Below are positions 37,616-49,900 of a stretch of DNA of 64,000 nt, in pieces. The stretch is from the NCBI RefSeq assembly GCF_964199755.1, contig NC_133906.1:16775378-16839377 (forward strand), given 5' to 3'. Position 1 is the stretch's first letter. Each line of letters starts with the position of its first letter. Source of the stretch: Larus michahellis (Eukaryota > Chordata > Aves > Charadriiformes > Laridae). Both the position numbers and the translations under genes were made by a program. The notes beneath the pieces were generated by a model. The model made no database searches. It saw only the letters and a program-made list of their open reading frames with translations, and had not been told where the DNA came from.

Positions 37616-40600
37616 TCCCTCCCTGGGCTGTGCCACCCTGCTCGGGTCCCCGCTGGCATCGCCTCTTCTAACACACCCCGCTGAAAATCGTCGGGTCTCT
37701 GTTTGAACATACCCCTGGCACCATTTTATTATCACGCTGCTTTAACATCCCCAGCGCGACAAGCACTGCTGGGGCTCCAATTTAATTTTACATCTCTTTC
37801 AATGTGTTTCAAAAATACCCAGGGAATTGGAAATGTCAGGACGCCGGCGTGGCTGCATCGGCCGCAGGAATCTGCCTCCCTCTTCACAACAGATAATTGA
37901 AGACTATTTCAAACGGGAGCTGCCTCGACACGAGCGGTGGCTCCTTGTGGCGCTGACCCCGGCTTCATTTATTTTCTAGCTGTACAAAGGACTAATAAAG
38001 CTTTAACTTACCCTTTTATAAACTTTATGTGTGAAGCGTTCAGTGGTGCACGGCCAAGGTGGAAATAAAAGAGCTTAACTGAAAATAGCACTCAGTATTC
38101 AGACTGGGCTAAAAAATACAAATCCCAGAGCTGCGCTCAAATGGCAGGGATGCTCTTTCTCCCTGTAACACCGTCAGTGACTTCGGTCTCTGCGTCGGTG
38201 TGCACCCAGTCCCTGGGGAGGGGTCCTGCTTCGGGGGATGGTGCCGCACTTGGACCCCTCGAAAAGGCAATTTATTGTGCCTTAAGGTGAACCCCCGGGC
38301 ACTGCTAACTCCTGCACGAGCCAAGGAGGAACCAAAACACCAACAGGAGCAGGGCTGGGTTTCCCCACCGACACCGGGTGTCTCCCAGCACTCAGGACCA
38401 GCAGCCCCCAGCTTACCCCGTGGTTAATATGTATTAACGATGCTGACCGCACCGTGGGGGATTGGAGCGCGGCGGGCTGGGAGGAGAACCGGGCAGGCTT
38501 TAGGAAACCTATGCCCCGGGCATGTCCCCCTGAGCAAGTCTCGTCATCTCATTACACTTTTAGTTTCATCACGTGTCAATCAGGAGTGCTGATACCGGCC
38601 ACCTTCATGTGCAAGAGGCGCCTGGGCAGCCCCCCGGGCAGCCCCCCCCCGTTCACACAGGCAGCAGAAGTCCGGTGCAATGCAGGCTCCCTGAGTACAG
38701 TCTCCATTATTTCCCGATATTTACGTGCAGATGCGCTTTCCTGTCCCTGAAAGAACATTTTGCTAAAATACAGCTCCTTGTTGCTCCAGGCATGGCCAGA
38801 TGAACCACAGAGCCACAATACAGGGTTTTTTTTTTTTTCCTCAATACAGCTTGAAAAACCCGGAGATGGCCCAGGCAACCTGACACCCAGCACCGACAAG
38901 CCACTGCAGGTGGTTGTGGCAGGCGGGATCGCGGGGTGGCTTTTACCCCAGCTGCCGCTTGAGCTGCTCAGATGGGGGGGACTTTGCAAACCTGTCCCAT
39001 CCACGCGTGTCCACCGGCCGCCCAGCGCTGGTGGTGTCCCAGCCTGCCTCTGCCACCGGTGGGTACCGGCATGGCCTGGGACGGGTGTGCAGTGCGGGGA
39101 CATCCCGCAGGGGGGAGCCTTGTCACCAGCCTGCGGGGGACACTGCCCAGGGAACACTGCCTGGGGATGCTGCCAAGGGGACACCGTCCCAGGCATCGCC
39201 TCCAGCCACCGCACCCCCTGCTCATGCCAGACTGCACCGTTGCACTGTAGGTTTTGCTCCCTTTCCACCCTCTCCGAATTAATGGGTGCAAAATGCGCTG
39301 TTTTTGTCCTCCAAGGGACTGGGCAAAGCTCCCTCCAAAACCACCGCAGGTCAGGTTTTTAGGGGCGGGGGGATATGATCAAGGAAATCTGTTTTCAAAG
39401 GGTGTCACTGGAAAAAATTCATCCCACGGAGGGTCCTAACAGGTCTCTGTGCCTGGAGGATGCTGACAAGCTGGGCCGGGGAGACGGATCCCCACCTTAC
39501 ACGTTACCATCAGGTCAACCTTAAAGCACACAGTAAAGGCCTAAAACTGGTTTAGTAAAGCCAGAGACATTGCCACGAGTTGTCACCTCACTCTCAACTC
39601 AGGTAACACTGGAGATGTCTCCTCCCACCTCAAAGATTAATAAATGCATGGCACTGCCTTCCCCCGCAGACTGATTAAAGCGTATCTACAAACATGACAC
39701 CATTATCATTAAGAAATGGAAATAATACGCAGCTCGACCCCCGTGAAAGGCCAGGCAGGGCAAGAGGAGCTTCCCTGGCGGGGGGAGAAGAGCCAAGTGC
39801 CGGAGCCGCAGTGTCGCCATGGGGGGAGCGAGCCCCCAGCAGCGCAGGCTCCCCACCGCCAGCGTGGGGCAAAGCAGGTGCCAGAAGCAAGTTTTCTCCT
39901 CACTTTGTTTTTCCCAGCAAGACTCAAAGAGCTTTTAAAGTTGCCCTCCAACCCAGGCTCCCCCAGAGGAAGCCTCGGCTTTCTGCACTCAGAATTGTCT
40001 CTGCCCGAAGAAATAAAAATGAATTTTAAGTAAATATTCATAGCTCAAATCACCATTTTCTTCTGCAAGTCTCAAAACTTCCCACACTCAGTGTGCCGGA
40101 CACAGCCAGCACAGACACACGTATCCTCCAGCTCAGAAATGAAGATCTTTGGGCTTAATCTGTTCCCTGCAACGCGACGTGGATGGGGACAGGAGGGGTG
40201 ACAGAGCCACAGACTGGAAGGGACAGTGCGAGGAACCACGCTGGGAAAGGCTGGGGAGCACCACGTGAGCCAGGTTGTAATCAGTTAATTTAACTCGAGT
40301 TTGGCCGGGAATGATTAAGAAGGAGGTGATAATTTTCCTCCCTATCAAGTGCCCAATCTCTTCCTGGACAGGCTTTTATCTGCTGAGGTGACACATTGCC
40401 AGGATGGAGATCTGTCCCCCTCATGCAGATGCCCGGGCAGTAACCTATCTGCTGCACTAACACCGTTTTGCATGACACTTCCTTTAAAGAAGGAGAGAAA
40501 AACAAAACACTTGCCCCTGCTTTATACGGCTGCCGTGTAAACAGCCCTGTAGGCTTTGAAGGACACACCTAAAGGAGGCAGTTGAGGTGAGGCTGATCAG

Positions 40601-43600
40601 GTCATGGAGATGCCTCTCTGGGGCCAACCGGGCGGCTGAGTCCTCTCGAGAGTTGCTGAGATCTGAAGGTTGATCTAAACGCAGGTGTTTTACCCTGCCC
40701 CACTTTTCGGGGCAGCTCGAGCATGCGGCAGGACCAAGTTCAGACATGTCATTGCCCACAAGCAGCTTTGCATCATTTTTGGATGCTGCAGAGATGGAGA
40801 TACGGAGTGGTCACTGGGATTTAGGAAACTCCCCCAGGATGGACCAACAGCCCTTTTCCCAGGGGAAGATGCTCAGCGAGGAAAAGTTTTGCTCCACTCA
40901 AAGGGCCAAGAAAGTCTGAGGCAGGAGAAGCGACCTCCCTCGGCAGCGCAGAGGGGACGCCGCTGCCTGCGCCTCCGCAGAGGGACGTGCCAGAGCTTTT
41001 ATCCAGACATTTGTCTCTGCAGGCTCCTCTCCTCATTGCCCCATGCTGGGAGGGACAGGGAGGAGCCTTTGGGAGTCTGGAAAGGGGTGAGGACAGGGAA
41101 ACAGAGGCTTAGGAGGGGAGCGGGAAAGTCACTGGAGTGAGAAGATAGTGGAAAAAAAACAGCTTTAAAACACGCAATGCAAAACCAGGGGGAAGGAAGG
41201 GGAAGAGGTGCCCTTTATCTGCTTGCAAGCGAAATAGCCTTGTTCTTCCCATGAGCAACGTCCTGGCTCGGATCCTGGGCTGCGGCTGCTGCCTCGAACC
41301 ATCTCGTGAGCTTCTGCCTCCAGCACAGCAGCGTCCGCAGCCTCCCCCAGACCCCTGACTGGGGTCACAGCCCCCCTGGCTCACCAGATGAGGTCCATAT
41401 GGACCCTCAGGTCCATATCCCGGTGCCGGGGACGGCTGGTGTACGCCAGGGATGGCAGCTTTCCCCGGGGAAACGGGCACTGCTGCTTGCGGGGCAAACA
41501 CCCCCCTCCAGCCGCTGCCCCCGAGAGCGGAGGAGCTGCCCATCGGGCTGGAGGGGCCCCAACCCGTCACCCATCCTGTCCCCCCTCCAACAGCACGGCT
41601 ACACTCACCCGTCTCATTCCTGACACATGATGGGCAAATTAAATCTCCCCCCACTGTATTCCTTGCTCCTGAAAAAAAAAAAATAATAGGTTTTTCCTCC
41701 TTCATTTGCTCCTTCTTTTCATTTCTAGCCTAAACCCGGCATCCTGCACACACACCTGAGAGCTCTGCCATGCTCTGGGGCCATTTCTATGCCTCCCATC
41801 GGGACATTACGCTCATCCCAAATCACCTTGACAGCCCTTGCTGGGAAGCGTCTGTGTCCCCAGCTGGCTTGCGGCTGGAAAAAAATCAGACTTTCATCTC
41901 AAACCCAAATTTTTTGCCTTCTGAAACCAAAAGACGTAAAACCCAAACTGCACAACCTGGAGCCTCCTTTGGTCCTGGGTTTTGGCATCATGATGGTCCT
42001 GTGCTCTGTTGCAGAATGGTTTCCTTCAGCAGCAGAGCCTCTGACCTTGGACTTGCTCCCTCCTGGCCTCCCTGGTGAAGTTCACTGCTCCCTGCATCAC
42101 GCCGGAGAGCAGGCTGTGCTGGGAATCAGGATTAAAAATAAGACAGAAAAACTGGTTGCATCGGTACAACTGAGGGAGGACAAACTGCTGCGGGGAGGCA
42201 GGAGATGGGAACTTCTCAGGATGACTTTGTCACCAGAAGAGCACACCTAAAGCATCACGGTTGGACATTTTAACCTTGTTTTCAGTGAACATCAGGCCTC
42301 TTCTATGTGCCAAAAGAGGAATGAAGAGGACCAAGCTCGTGGGATAGGTGTGGCATAAAACCTGATTTCAATTTCACCTCCGTCCTCAATTACCATTCAT
42401 TAATCAAAACGCATTCGTTATACAGGCAAAACTCCCACCAGTTTCGCCAGGTCCGGGGCCGGATTCCTGCTGGGAAGGGGGGGACCGCGCAGCAGGCAGA
42501 GCAATGGGGACCTATTTTCCCCAATACGGAAAAGTTGGGAAGACTTAAAGAAAAAAAATAAATAACAATTCCTGCGTAGAGCGGAGCATGCAGAAGCATC
42601 GCCCCACGGCTGCAGTCCGCCATGACGGAGTATTTTGAAGCAAAGCGGCACGTCCCCTTTGCTGAGCGGCTGGCTGTGTGCACACCAGGGACACGGCGTC
42701 ACCCGCGGGGGCTCGGGCGGCTCCCTGGGGCGAGCGGTGCGGGAGAGCACCATAAAACATCCCCCCCCCCGGCCGGCGAGGGGGTGACTTTCTAATTACC
42801 CAGGTGGATTTTTATTGTAACAAAGCCAGCAATGCAGGATTTGACGCTGGGGGTCTGAATGTGTCACCTGCCGAGGGCAATTTAGCAAGTGGCCTGTGCT
42901 TTATGTTCCTGTTGTCCGCAGCCACGGGGCTCACTGTCCCCACAAGCCGAGAGCCCGTCCTTGCGGGGCCCACCAGCCAGCAGAGTGTGTGACACTTAAA
43001 TAAATCGATTTATCTCACGTCTGCCTTAAAACCCATATTCTCACGTGAAGAGGTTTTTATGGGTGCATGGAGCTGTATATACTATTACTGTCTCTTAACT
43101 TGGGGAAGATACCAAGATATTTTAGCATTTTGCTCATCCTGTGAAAAGCACTGGCTATCTAGTCAAGTAGCAAGAAAAGAAGAAACAAAGCATCAACAAT
43201 TTATCAGTAAAGCTGATAAAAAGAGGCTCCAGCTTTCCAAAGGACACTGCTTCCCAAAGAGCCTGCCCTACAACAGCACCTGGAGCCAAGGCAAACCCCA
43301 GCGATGGCACCGTGCCAGTGGCTGATGGCTCACTTTGGGGTCCGAGGCTGCCCAGAACGACTGAGAGTTTTCTGCATAACCAGGTAAATCCAACAGAATT
43401 TTCCTTTCAGTGCTGGTGTTGGTTTTCTGCCCACCCCACCCAAGACCAAACCAAAAGCCAGTTTCTAGGCAGCGGGAAAGCCAAAGAGAAGATCCTTCAG
43501 CATCATTTCTCAGAGGGGACCCACAGCTCAGGCCACCCAGACTGTGACCTTGTCCTGGTTTGAGGCTCTTCCCACGGGAGCTGGGGCAGCACCAGCCCCG

Positions 43601-43881
43601 CTGCCGCCCTTCTGAGCCCGGCTGGGCTTGGCCCACAAATGCGATGTACGGAGCAAACACCAAAACCAGCTTCCGAACAGCTACGCCCAGTCCAGCTCCC
43701 CACTGATTTACCCCCAGATCTCAAGACCTCCTGGCTCTGTGCCTCAGTTTACCCAAGTGTAAACCAGCAACAGCTATATTTAATCTCTTTTACTGCAAAA
43801 GATGTTGCATGAAGTGCTCTATAAGTGCAAAATTTACTAACACAGCAAGACTAATGTCTGTTTTTGCCTAATGTGGGAAAG

Positions 43882-44275
43882 TCATAGAATCACAGAATGG
43901 TTAAAGTTGGAAGGGACCTTAAAGTCCATCCAGTGCCACCCCCTGCCCTGGGCAGGGACACCTCCCACCAGCCCAGGTTGCTCCAAGCCCCGTCCAGCCT
44001 GGCCTTGAACCCCTCCAGGGATGGGGCAGCCACAGCTTCTCTGGGCAACCTGGGCCAGGGGCTCACCACCCTCACAGCAAAGAATTTCTTCCTCATGTCT
44101 CATCTAAATCTCCCCTCTTCTAATTTAAAACTGTTCCCCCTCGTCCCATGGCTCCCCTCCCTGATCCAGAGTCCCTCCCCAGCTCTCCTGGAGCCCCTTT
44201 AGGGACTGGAAGGGGCTCCAAGGTCTCCCCGGAGCCTTCTCTTTTCCAGGCTGAACCCCCCCAGCTCTCTCAGCA
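43882..44275 (-). mobile_element. CR1 LINE fragment, about 390 bp, minus orientation
   Basis: It begins with the reversed terminal repeats (TCATAGAATCACAGAATGG). It then shows the standard CR1 blocks: GGAAGGGACC, CCCTGGGCAGGGACACCTCC, CTCACCACCCTCACAGCAAA, GAATTTCTTCC, and finally CAGGCTGAACCCCCCCAGCT. It is the longest CR1 copy in the window and still 5'-truncated. Confidence 0.95.
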
Positions 44276-45707
44276 GCGATACGACTGGGATGGCTGCAGC
44301 CTCATGGGTCCCCCTGGCTGGATAACCTGCCTCCCGCTCGCCGGGACTGAGCTGTAAATTCTGAAAAAAAACCCGTCATCAGCACGGGAAGGCTTGTCCC
44401 AGCACGCTGCTTTGTTTGCTGACAGCTAGCGTTAAGTGACAACGTTACAAGTGACTTTTAAGATCCCTGTGACTTTAATTGGAAGGGACATTTTTAATAG
44501 TCCAGGCAAATAGCTGTGTGATCCTGCCGACGGCAGCGACTGCTTGCGACGGAGCTTTACGCCCAGAGACGCTGTTATTCTTCTGGCGTGTGATAGGAAT
44601 ATCATGTGTGAACTGACATAGCAGACACGCCAACATTTTTTTCAGCTGTACAAGCTCTCTCAGACAAGGAGAGAAAAAAAAAAAAAGCCACCAAAAAACA
44701 TCAACATGCCCCCGGGGACAGCCAGAAACAAGCCCAAAAAAGACCTGTGTGCATATAGAAAATGCCCGGCAGATTTCCAAGCCGTATGCATGGGCTTTAA
44801 TCAATGAACGTCACTGATACATGGGAAACACTTTATTCCCAGTAATTGTCCTTTGACAGCTCTAACAAGTAGGATCTGTTTGGGATGGTAATGATTAAAA
44901 TGCTGACTCACAGAGGGTTTTGCCGTGCTGGCGGGACTACACCAGCTTTGTGCTCACTTGGAAGGTATTTTGCATCCCTGTTTTTCGACCGATCTGCAAT
45001 TTTAATCCTCTGGCTGCAAACAGCTGCGTGCGGCTTTGCCCGACTGGCTCCGGGTCTCCCTTCTGCAGGGCCCAGGGGGAGAGGGCTCTCCTCTCGCTCC
45101 ATAACGTGCGGACACACAGCAGGAGAGGGAGAATCCCTCTGCTTTCTGCAGCCGGGAGTGGGTCTGCCTTGCTCCTGGGCAGGGGGGAGAGGAGCGAGAG
45201 CCCCCCCCAGCAGCCTGGGACCTGAGCCGATAGACCTGCGCCTCGGCCACCCGGCGCTGCCACCTGTAAAACCCCGGGGCAGGCTGCCGGCTTGGCAATG
45301 CTCCCGCGCATCTCACGGCGAGACAGCAAACTGCTTTGCAAACACCTTGAAGATGGAACCTGACCATAGTACCACTGGCCGGGGCTGCTCATCCAGGTGC
45401 AAAGGTGGGATTTATCCCCACGTGGCCCCGTTCGCTCATGGCACAACCCCCCCAGGTGCCACACGCAGTCCCATTCCCTTGAACCTCACATTTGCAGCCC
45501 CGTGGAGAGTCACCCTGCAATGGCAGTGATTAACATCAGCAGAGCGGTGTACCCAGGGGTCAGCTGGGGAGCGGGGAGGAGGAGGAGAATAAGGAGGAGG
45601 AGGAGGGCAGCACCTCTGTCCTGCCCCAGAGCCAGCGCAGGGCAGATGCTGCACCCAGGTGCCACGGGGCAGTGCCTGGCAGAGCCGGGGGACTGCTTGG
45701 CGCTGCT

Positions 45708-45727
45708 GGCATGGCATGGCACGGCAC
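45708..45727. repeat. Short GGCAT/GGCAC pentamer array
   Basis: Four units (GGCAT twice, then GGCAC twice), the same unit as at 37576-37615 about 8 kb away. Confidence 0.75.
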
Positions 45728-46639
45728 CGCTTTCGGTCCGAGCACCCCCACTGCCCCGCTGAGCAGGCAGGATCCCTGCCCAGGGTGAGCCAGCCCCTGG
45801 CTGGGACCATTCAGCCGCAGGAAAACAGACCAAGAACTTTCCATGAACGCCATCTCGCTATTGCTCCACCCGCAGCTCCTTTACAGCCCTTAATGGTATT
45901 GCCCCCAACTATTAAAAGGCTTTTTTGGGTTTCCTCTGATAAGGATTTTCCTTTCCCGAGCCCAGGCGATGGCTCGGCGGCGATGGAGGCCCCTCACTGG
46001 GCGCAGGGCTCCGGGCACTGCTCCTGCCTGCAGAGCCGGCCAGCAGCCGTCGTCTGCTGCCGCAGCCTCCACCGGAGGGAAATTGCTAACCCCAGAAAAC
46101 TGTTCCCCTAATTACAGCGTTGGAGCATGAAGCAAACCACATAAATGATTCACACAGTGTTCCCAAGCTGCAGCCGCGTCAATTAGAGAGTTTTCCAAAC
46201 ACTCCCGAGCTGCGCACGCTGTTATCAGGATGGAAATGCAGAAAGTTTCATCATAAAGAGGCGAGGAGGGGAAAAAGCCCCGCCGTTAAATGCATCTCTT
46301 CAAATCAAGAAGACCTGGGAGGTCTATCCCCTATAGATCTTTACAGAACAGTTGTTAAAACTCCTTAGGGAGTTCTCGTAGGAGGGAGCAGGCAGAAAGC
46401 AGGGGAACTATAGAAATGCATCAGCTTGTTATTTTAGAGGGACGCGGGGACTGAGCCTCCGCTGGCAAGCAGAGGATGAAAAGGAGAAGGCAAGGGGACT
46501 TGGGGCCAAGAGAAAGGGATGGCTGGCGGTGGGGAAGAGAGTTAAAAGTGTCCCATTGTTAGGGAAGTTTGCTCTGCTTCAGACCATCCCGCTCCCGGGG
46601 ACACCGCACCGCCTTTTGAAGTGCGACCTTAGGCGGTTC

Positions 46640-46745
46640 CTTGTCACCCATTGGAGCGGGAGCTTTTTTACCACATTAAGTCATTGGGTAGCAAATGAAT
46701 GGGGGGGTTTTGACTATTCACAACTTCACCTTATAAATATCAGGG
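46640..46745 (+). promoter_or_regulatory. WNT8A: WNT8A core promoter: TATA box and two inverted CCAAT boxes
   Basis: A good TATA box (TTATAAATA, 46731-46739) lies about 150 bases before the WNT8A start codon, predicting transcription start near 46,762 and a leader of about 120 bases. Two ATTGG motifs (CCAAT on the other strand) lie upstream at 46650-46654 and 46683-46687, exactly 33 bases apart. This is a focused, regulated promoter type, in contrast to the CpG island of FAM13B. Confidence 0.75.
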
Positions 46746-46884
46746 TTGCAGGTTCCTGCCGCTTCCCCCCATCCCGACAGCTCACCTTGGGAAGGAGCGG
46801 AGGGAGGCGGCCCTGCTCCCTCGGGGACCTGCCGTGCGGAGAGACACCAGCGAAAGGGACCCAACCCCGCTCCTTGGGTCAACC

Positions 46885-46955
46885 ATGAAGAGAAGCACCT
46901 TCCTCATCCTCTCCATCGCGGGGCTCTACGGTGCCGTTCTCCACGCAGCAGCATG
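46885..46955 (+). CDS. WNT8A: WNT8A exon 1 (signal peptide)
   Basis: The ATG has a good context (TCAACCATGA). It encodes [20 protein letters not shown] plus AAA and two bases of Trp24. Reading through the donor gtaggg hits TAG at once, confirming the splice. Confidence 0.93.
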
Positions 46956-49900
46956 GTAGGGTCCAGCTCAGTGGAAAAGGCATTTTCTAGGGATGCTCTT
47001 TAGCCTGCGGTAAACCGTGTGATTCATTTTCTTTTCTTTGTTTCAGGTCTGTGAATAACTTCCTGATGACAGGACCTAAGGTAATTAATACACGGACTGT
47101 CAACAATTTAAGTAGAGCGATTTTGTTTTGCAAATGGGAAATAGGACTTTTCCAAGGAAACAGATTTCCCGGAGCGTATCGGCTCCAAGTCCTGCCGAGT
47201 AATGAGGGAAAGGACCCGCAACCCGTTTCTGTCTGTTTCCATTGATAAATGGTAAAAGGCAGTGGCTTGTAACGCTGCTGTTTCCCGTGCCAGGCGTACC
47301 TGACGTACTCCAGCAGCGTGGCGGCCGGGGCGCACAGCGGGATGGAGGAGTGCAAGTTCCAGTTTGGGTGGGAGCGCTGGAACTGCCCCGAGAGCGCCCT
47401 GCAGCTCTCCACACACAACCGGCTCCGCAGCGGTGAGTGCGCCTGTGCCCGCCGGCACCAGCATCCCCGTCCCGGGATGATCCCGGTACAAGCCGGGATG
47501 CTCCCTGCAGAGAGCTGGGGCTGCTAGTTGAACTGATGGAGAAAGGTTTCTGTGTCCCAAATACCACGGTTGTTTTTCTCCATCTGTGTTAATTGGATGT
47601 AATAAATAGAGCTAACATTTTTCTAGGAGTCCCAGGCTCTCTCTGGATCTCCGAGAGCTCGGTCCTTCCCGCAGTGCTGCTCCAGGGGCTTGCTCCTGCC
47701 GCTTTGCGCAGCATCCCAGGGAGCGAGCGCAATGCCAGAGGCACCTGAGCTTCCAACGGGGAGAAGAGATGAAGAGAGAAACCAGAGACGTGCACTAAGA
47801 AACTGCCCTCGTAGGGAAGTTGTGGATATATTTGAATACTGGCTGCTTCGACAAGCAGAAATCTCTTTTTTCCCAGAGCAGCATCTCTATTTGAATCTGT
47901 TAGGAAAGCCAAAAAAGAAACTAAATTAGAAGTGTGGGTGCAGACAGCTGTTAGCACAGGTTCAACCACCGACTGAAACGAGATCAATGACGATTTTCCC
48001 CAGCAGGCAAGATCAAAGCACGAACATACCCCCCCGAGCAGGAAAGGACAGAGACAAGCCGAGCACCAGGAGAAGCGAGTGATCACTGACCTTGGCCAGG
48101 GCGGGATTGGGGCATCGCCTTGAGATCCTGCTGCTGCCAAGGAACTCCAGCCTGTGCATGGACACCTGCATAGTATTACACCAAATTGCTGGAAGCCTTG
48201 ATGCTGAAGCCTGAGGAGATCCCAATCACCAGCATTTAATTTCTGTAGCATCTCACCTTTTGCACAAAATGTTGTGGGGTTGGTTTTTTTTTTTTTCCCT
48301 TTCTTGCACCTTTGCAGCACAGGAGAGCTTCATTCCCCAGAAACTGGGACAAAAATCTACATTTGCATGTCACAGCTGTTTTTCTTTTCCTCCCCCCCAG
48401 CCACCCGGGAGACATCCTTTGTACACGCCATCAGCTCGGCCGGCGTCATGTACACCCTCACCAGGAACTGCAGCCTGGGGGACTTCGAGAGCTGCGGCTG
48501 CGACGACTCCAGGAACGGCCGCGTGGGTGAGCCGCGGTCTCGAGAGGGGCTGACATTGTCTCTCCATCCCCACGCGCAGCCCCCCCACCCCCAGAATTTG
48601 GGGGGCGTTCTGCGCTGAGCGTGCGTCTGTCTTGCAGGTGGCCGAGGCTGGGTCTGGGGAGGATGCAGCGACAACGTGGAGTTCGGGGAGAGGATCTCCA
48701 AGCTCTTTGTGGATGCTCTGGAAACAGGACACGATACCCGGGCACTGATTAACCTGCACAACAATGAAGTCGGGAGACTTGTAAGTCAAATATATAATAA
48801 TTATAATAATAATAATAATGATGTCTGTATTGAAAACAAAATCCAAGAGTCTGGTAGGCAGTTCAGGGCTCCATCTCCAGCCCTCTGCGACAATCTAGGC
48901 CCTGTAATGTTTGCACAGGAGAAAAATACAGCCAGAACCTGTCCCTAAACCTGAACCCAAGGAACTGCAGTGAGAGTTGTTCCCACTTCCAGCTTCTGCA
49001 GCTGTGCGTAACGCAGTTAGCTACTAGCACACACCACTTATTCAGAAACGCACGGGTTTTATACTCACCTAGCGCTTGTCTGGTTGGTAAAACAAAGCAA
49101 GAACCACCTTACTTTCTGACAATGTGCATTTCCAAGCTCTTTGGCTAGGGAAGCCAGGTGTGAGCTGGCCCTGCTCGCAGGCCGGCTGCCAGACTCTCCC
49201 CCGCTCCCCGCCTGGGCCGGCGGAGGCTCTCAGCATCTTGCCAAACCTCCTTGTCTGTAAAAACAAGGACGGCAACACTTAACATACCTATCTCATAGGG
49301 TGTGTCGAGGCTTAATCTCACATAGATACCAGCGATTGGGACCTTATAAATACCAGAGGGAGATTGGTAGATAATATCTGTGAAGTGCTTGGCCTGGAGG
49401 AGATGCAGAGAGGTTGGCTATGATTATTCCGAAGCAGTTTCACACGTCTTTGAATGAAACCTCTGAGAGGGATGATGGGTCGATGCTCTGATGAGCCAGG
49501 TGAGCTGCAGACTGGAACGGCGTGAGAAGGGCATGACCCGACAAATGCGCTTTTTTCCTGTCCTGGAGAAACAGCTCCTGCAAGGGCTGGAGACAATTGT
49601 TTGTGCCCACTCGTTATCGCTGTCCTTTTAATTAGCGAAGCGGGACAGATGTTTTGCAGGAACTGAAATAAGAGCATCAGCTCGTGTCTTGGAAGGACCT
49701 CAAATCATGCCCAGCACGAGCCACTTTTGACCCATTGCCCCCCGCATTAGAAGTGCTGTAGAGCCTGGTTTGGGGACTTAAATGAGGATGCTCTTCTGCT
49801 CCTAATTTCTCCACCTTTTCCACCAAGGCCGTGAAAGCCACGATGAAGCGAGCCTGCAAGTGCCACGGGGTGTCAGGCAGCTGCAGCATCCAGACGTGCT

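Larger units (their letters stand above)
31863..46640. other. Intergenic region between beta-thymosin and WNT8A
   Basis: About 15 kb of increasingly GC-rich DNA. Open frames of 100-240 codons occur on both strands (for example 34985-35701 minus, 38760-39362 plus, 44885-45529 plus). They are Pro/Ala/Gly/Cys-rich, overlap each other in several frames and resemble no family I know, so I regard them as products of GC content. Contents noted separately are two CR1 fragments, short tandem repeats, palindromes and AT-rich motif blocks that may be enhancers. Confidence 0.55.

Noticed and set aside
38423-38438. GTTAAT/ATTAAC inverted pair resembling an HNF1 site
   Set aside because: The spacer is 4 bases rather than the 1 base HNF1 requires.
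38576-39362. Overlapping 200- and 230-codon frames on both strands
   Set aside because: Simultaneous long frames on both strands in very GC-rich DNA indicate absence of stop codons by composition rather than coding.
44885-45529. 214-codon plus-strand frame upstream of WNT8A
   Set aside because: Overlaps several antisense frames of similar length, and the product is low-complexity Gly/Arg/Ser/Pro without motifs.
47589-48320. 243-codon frame antisense to WNT8A intron 3
   Set aside because: Lies entirely in an intron on the opposite strand; no known motif and no splice or promoter support.
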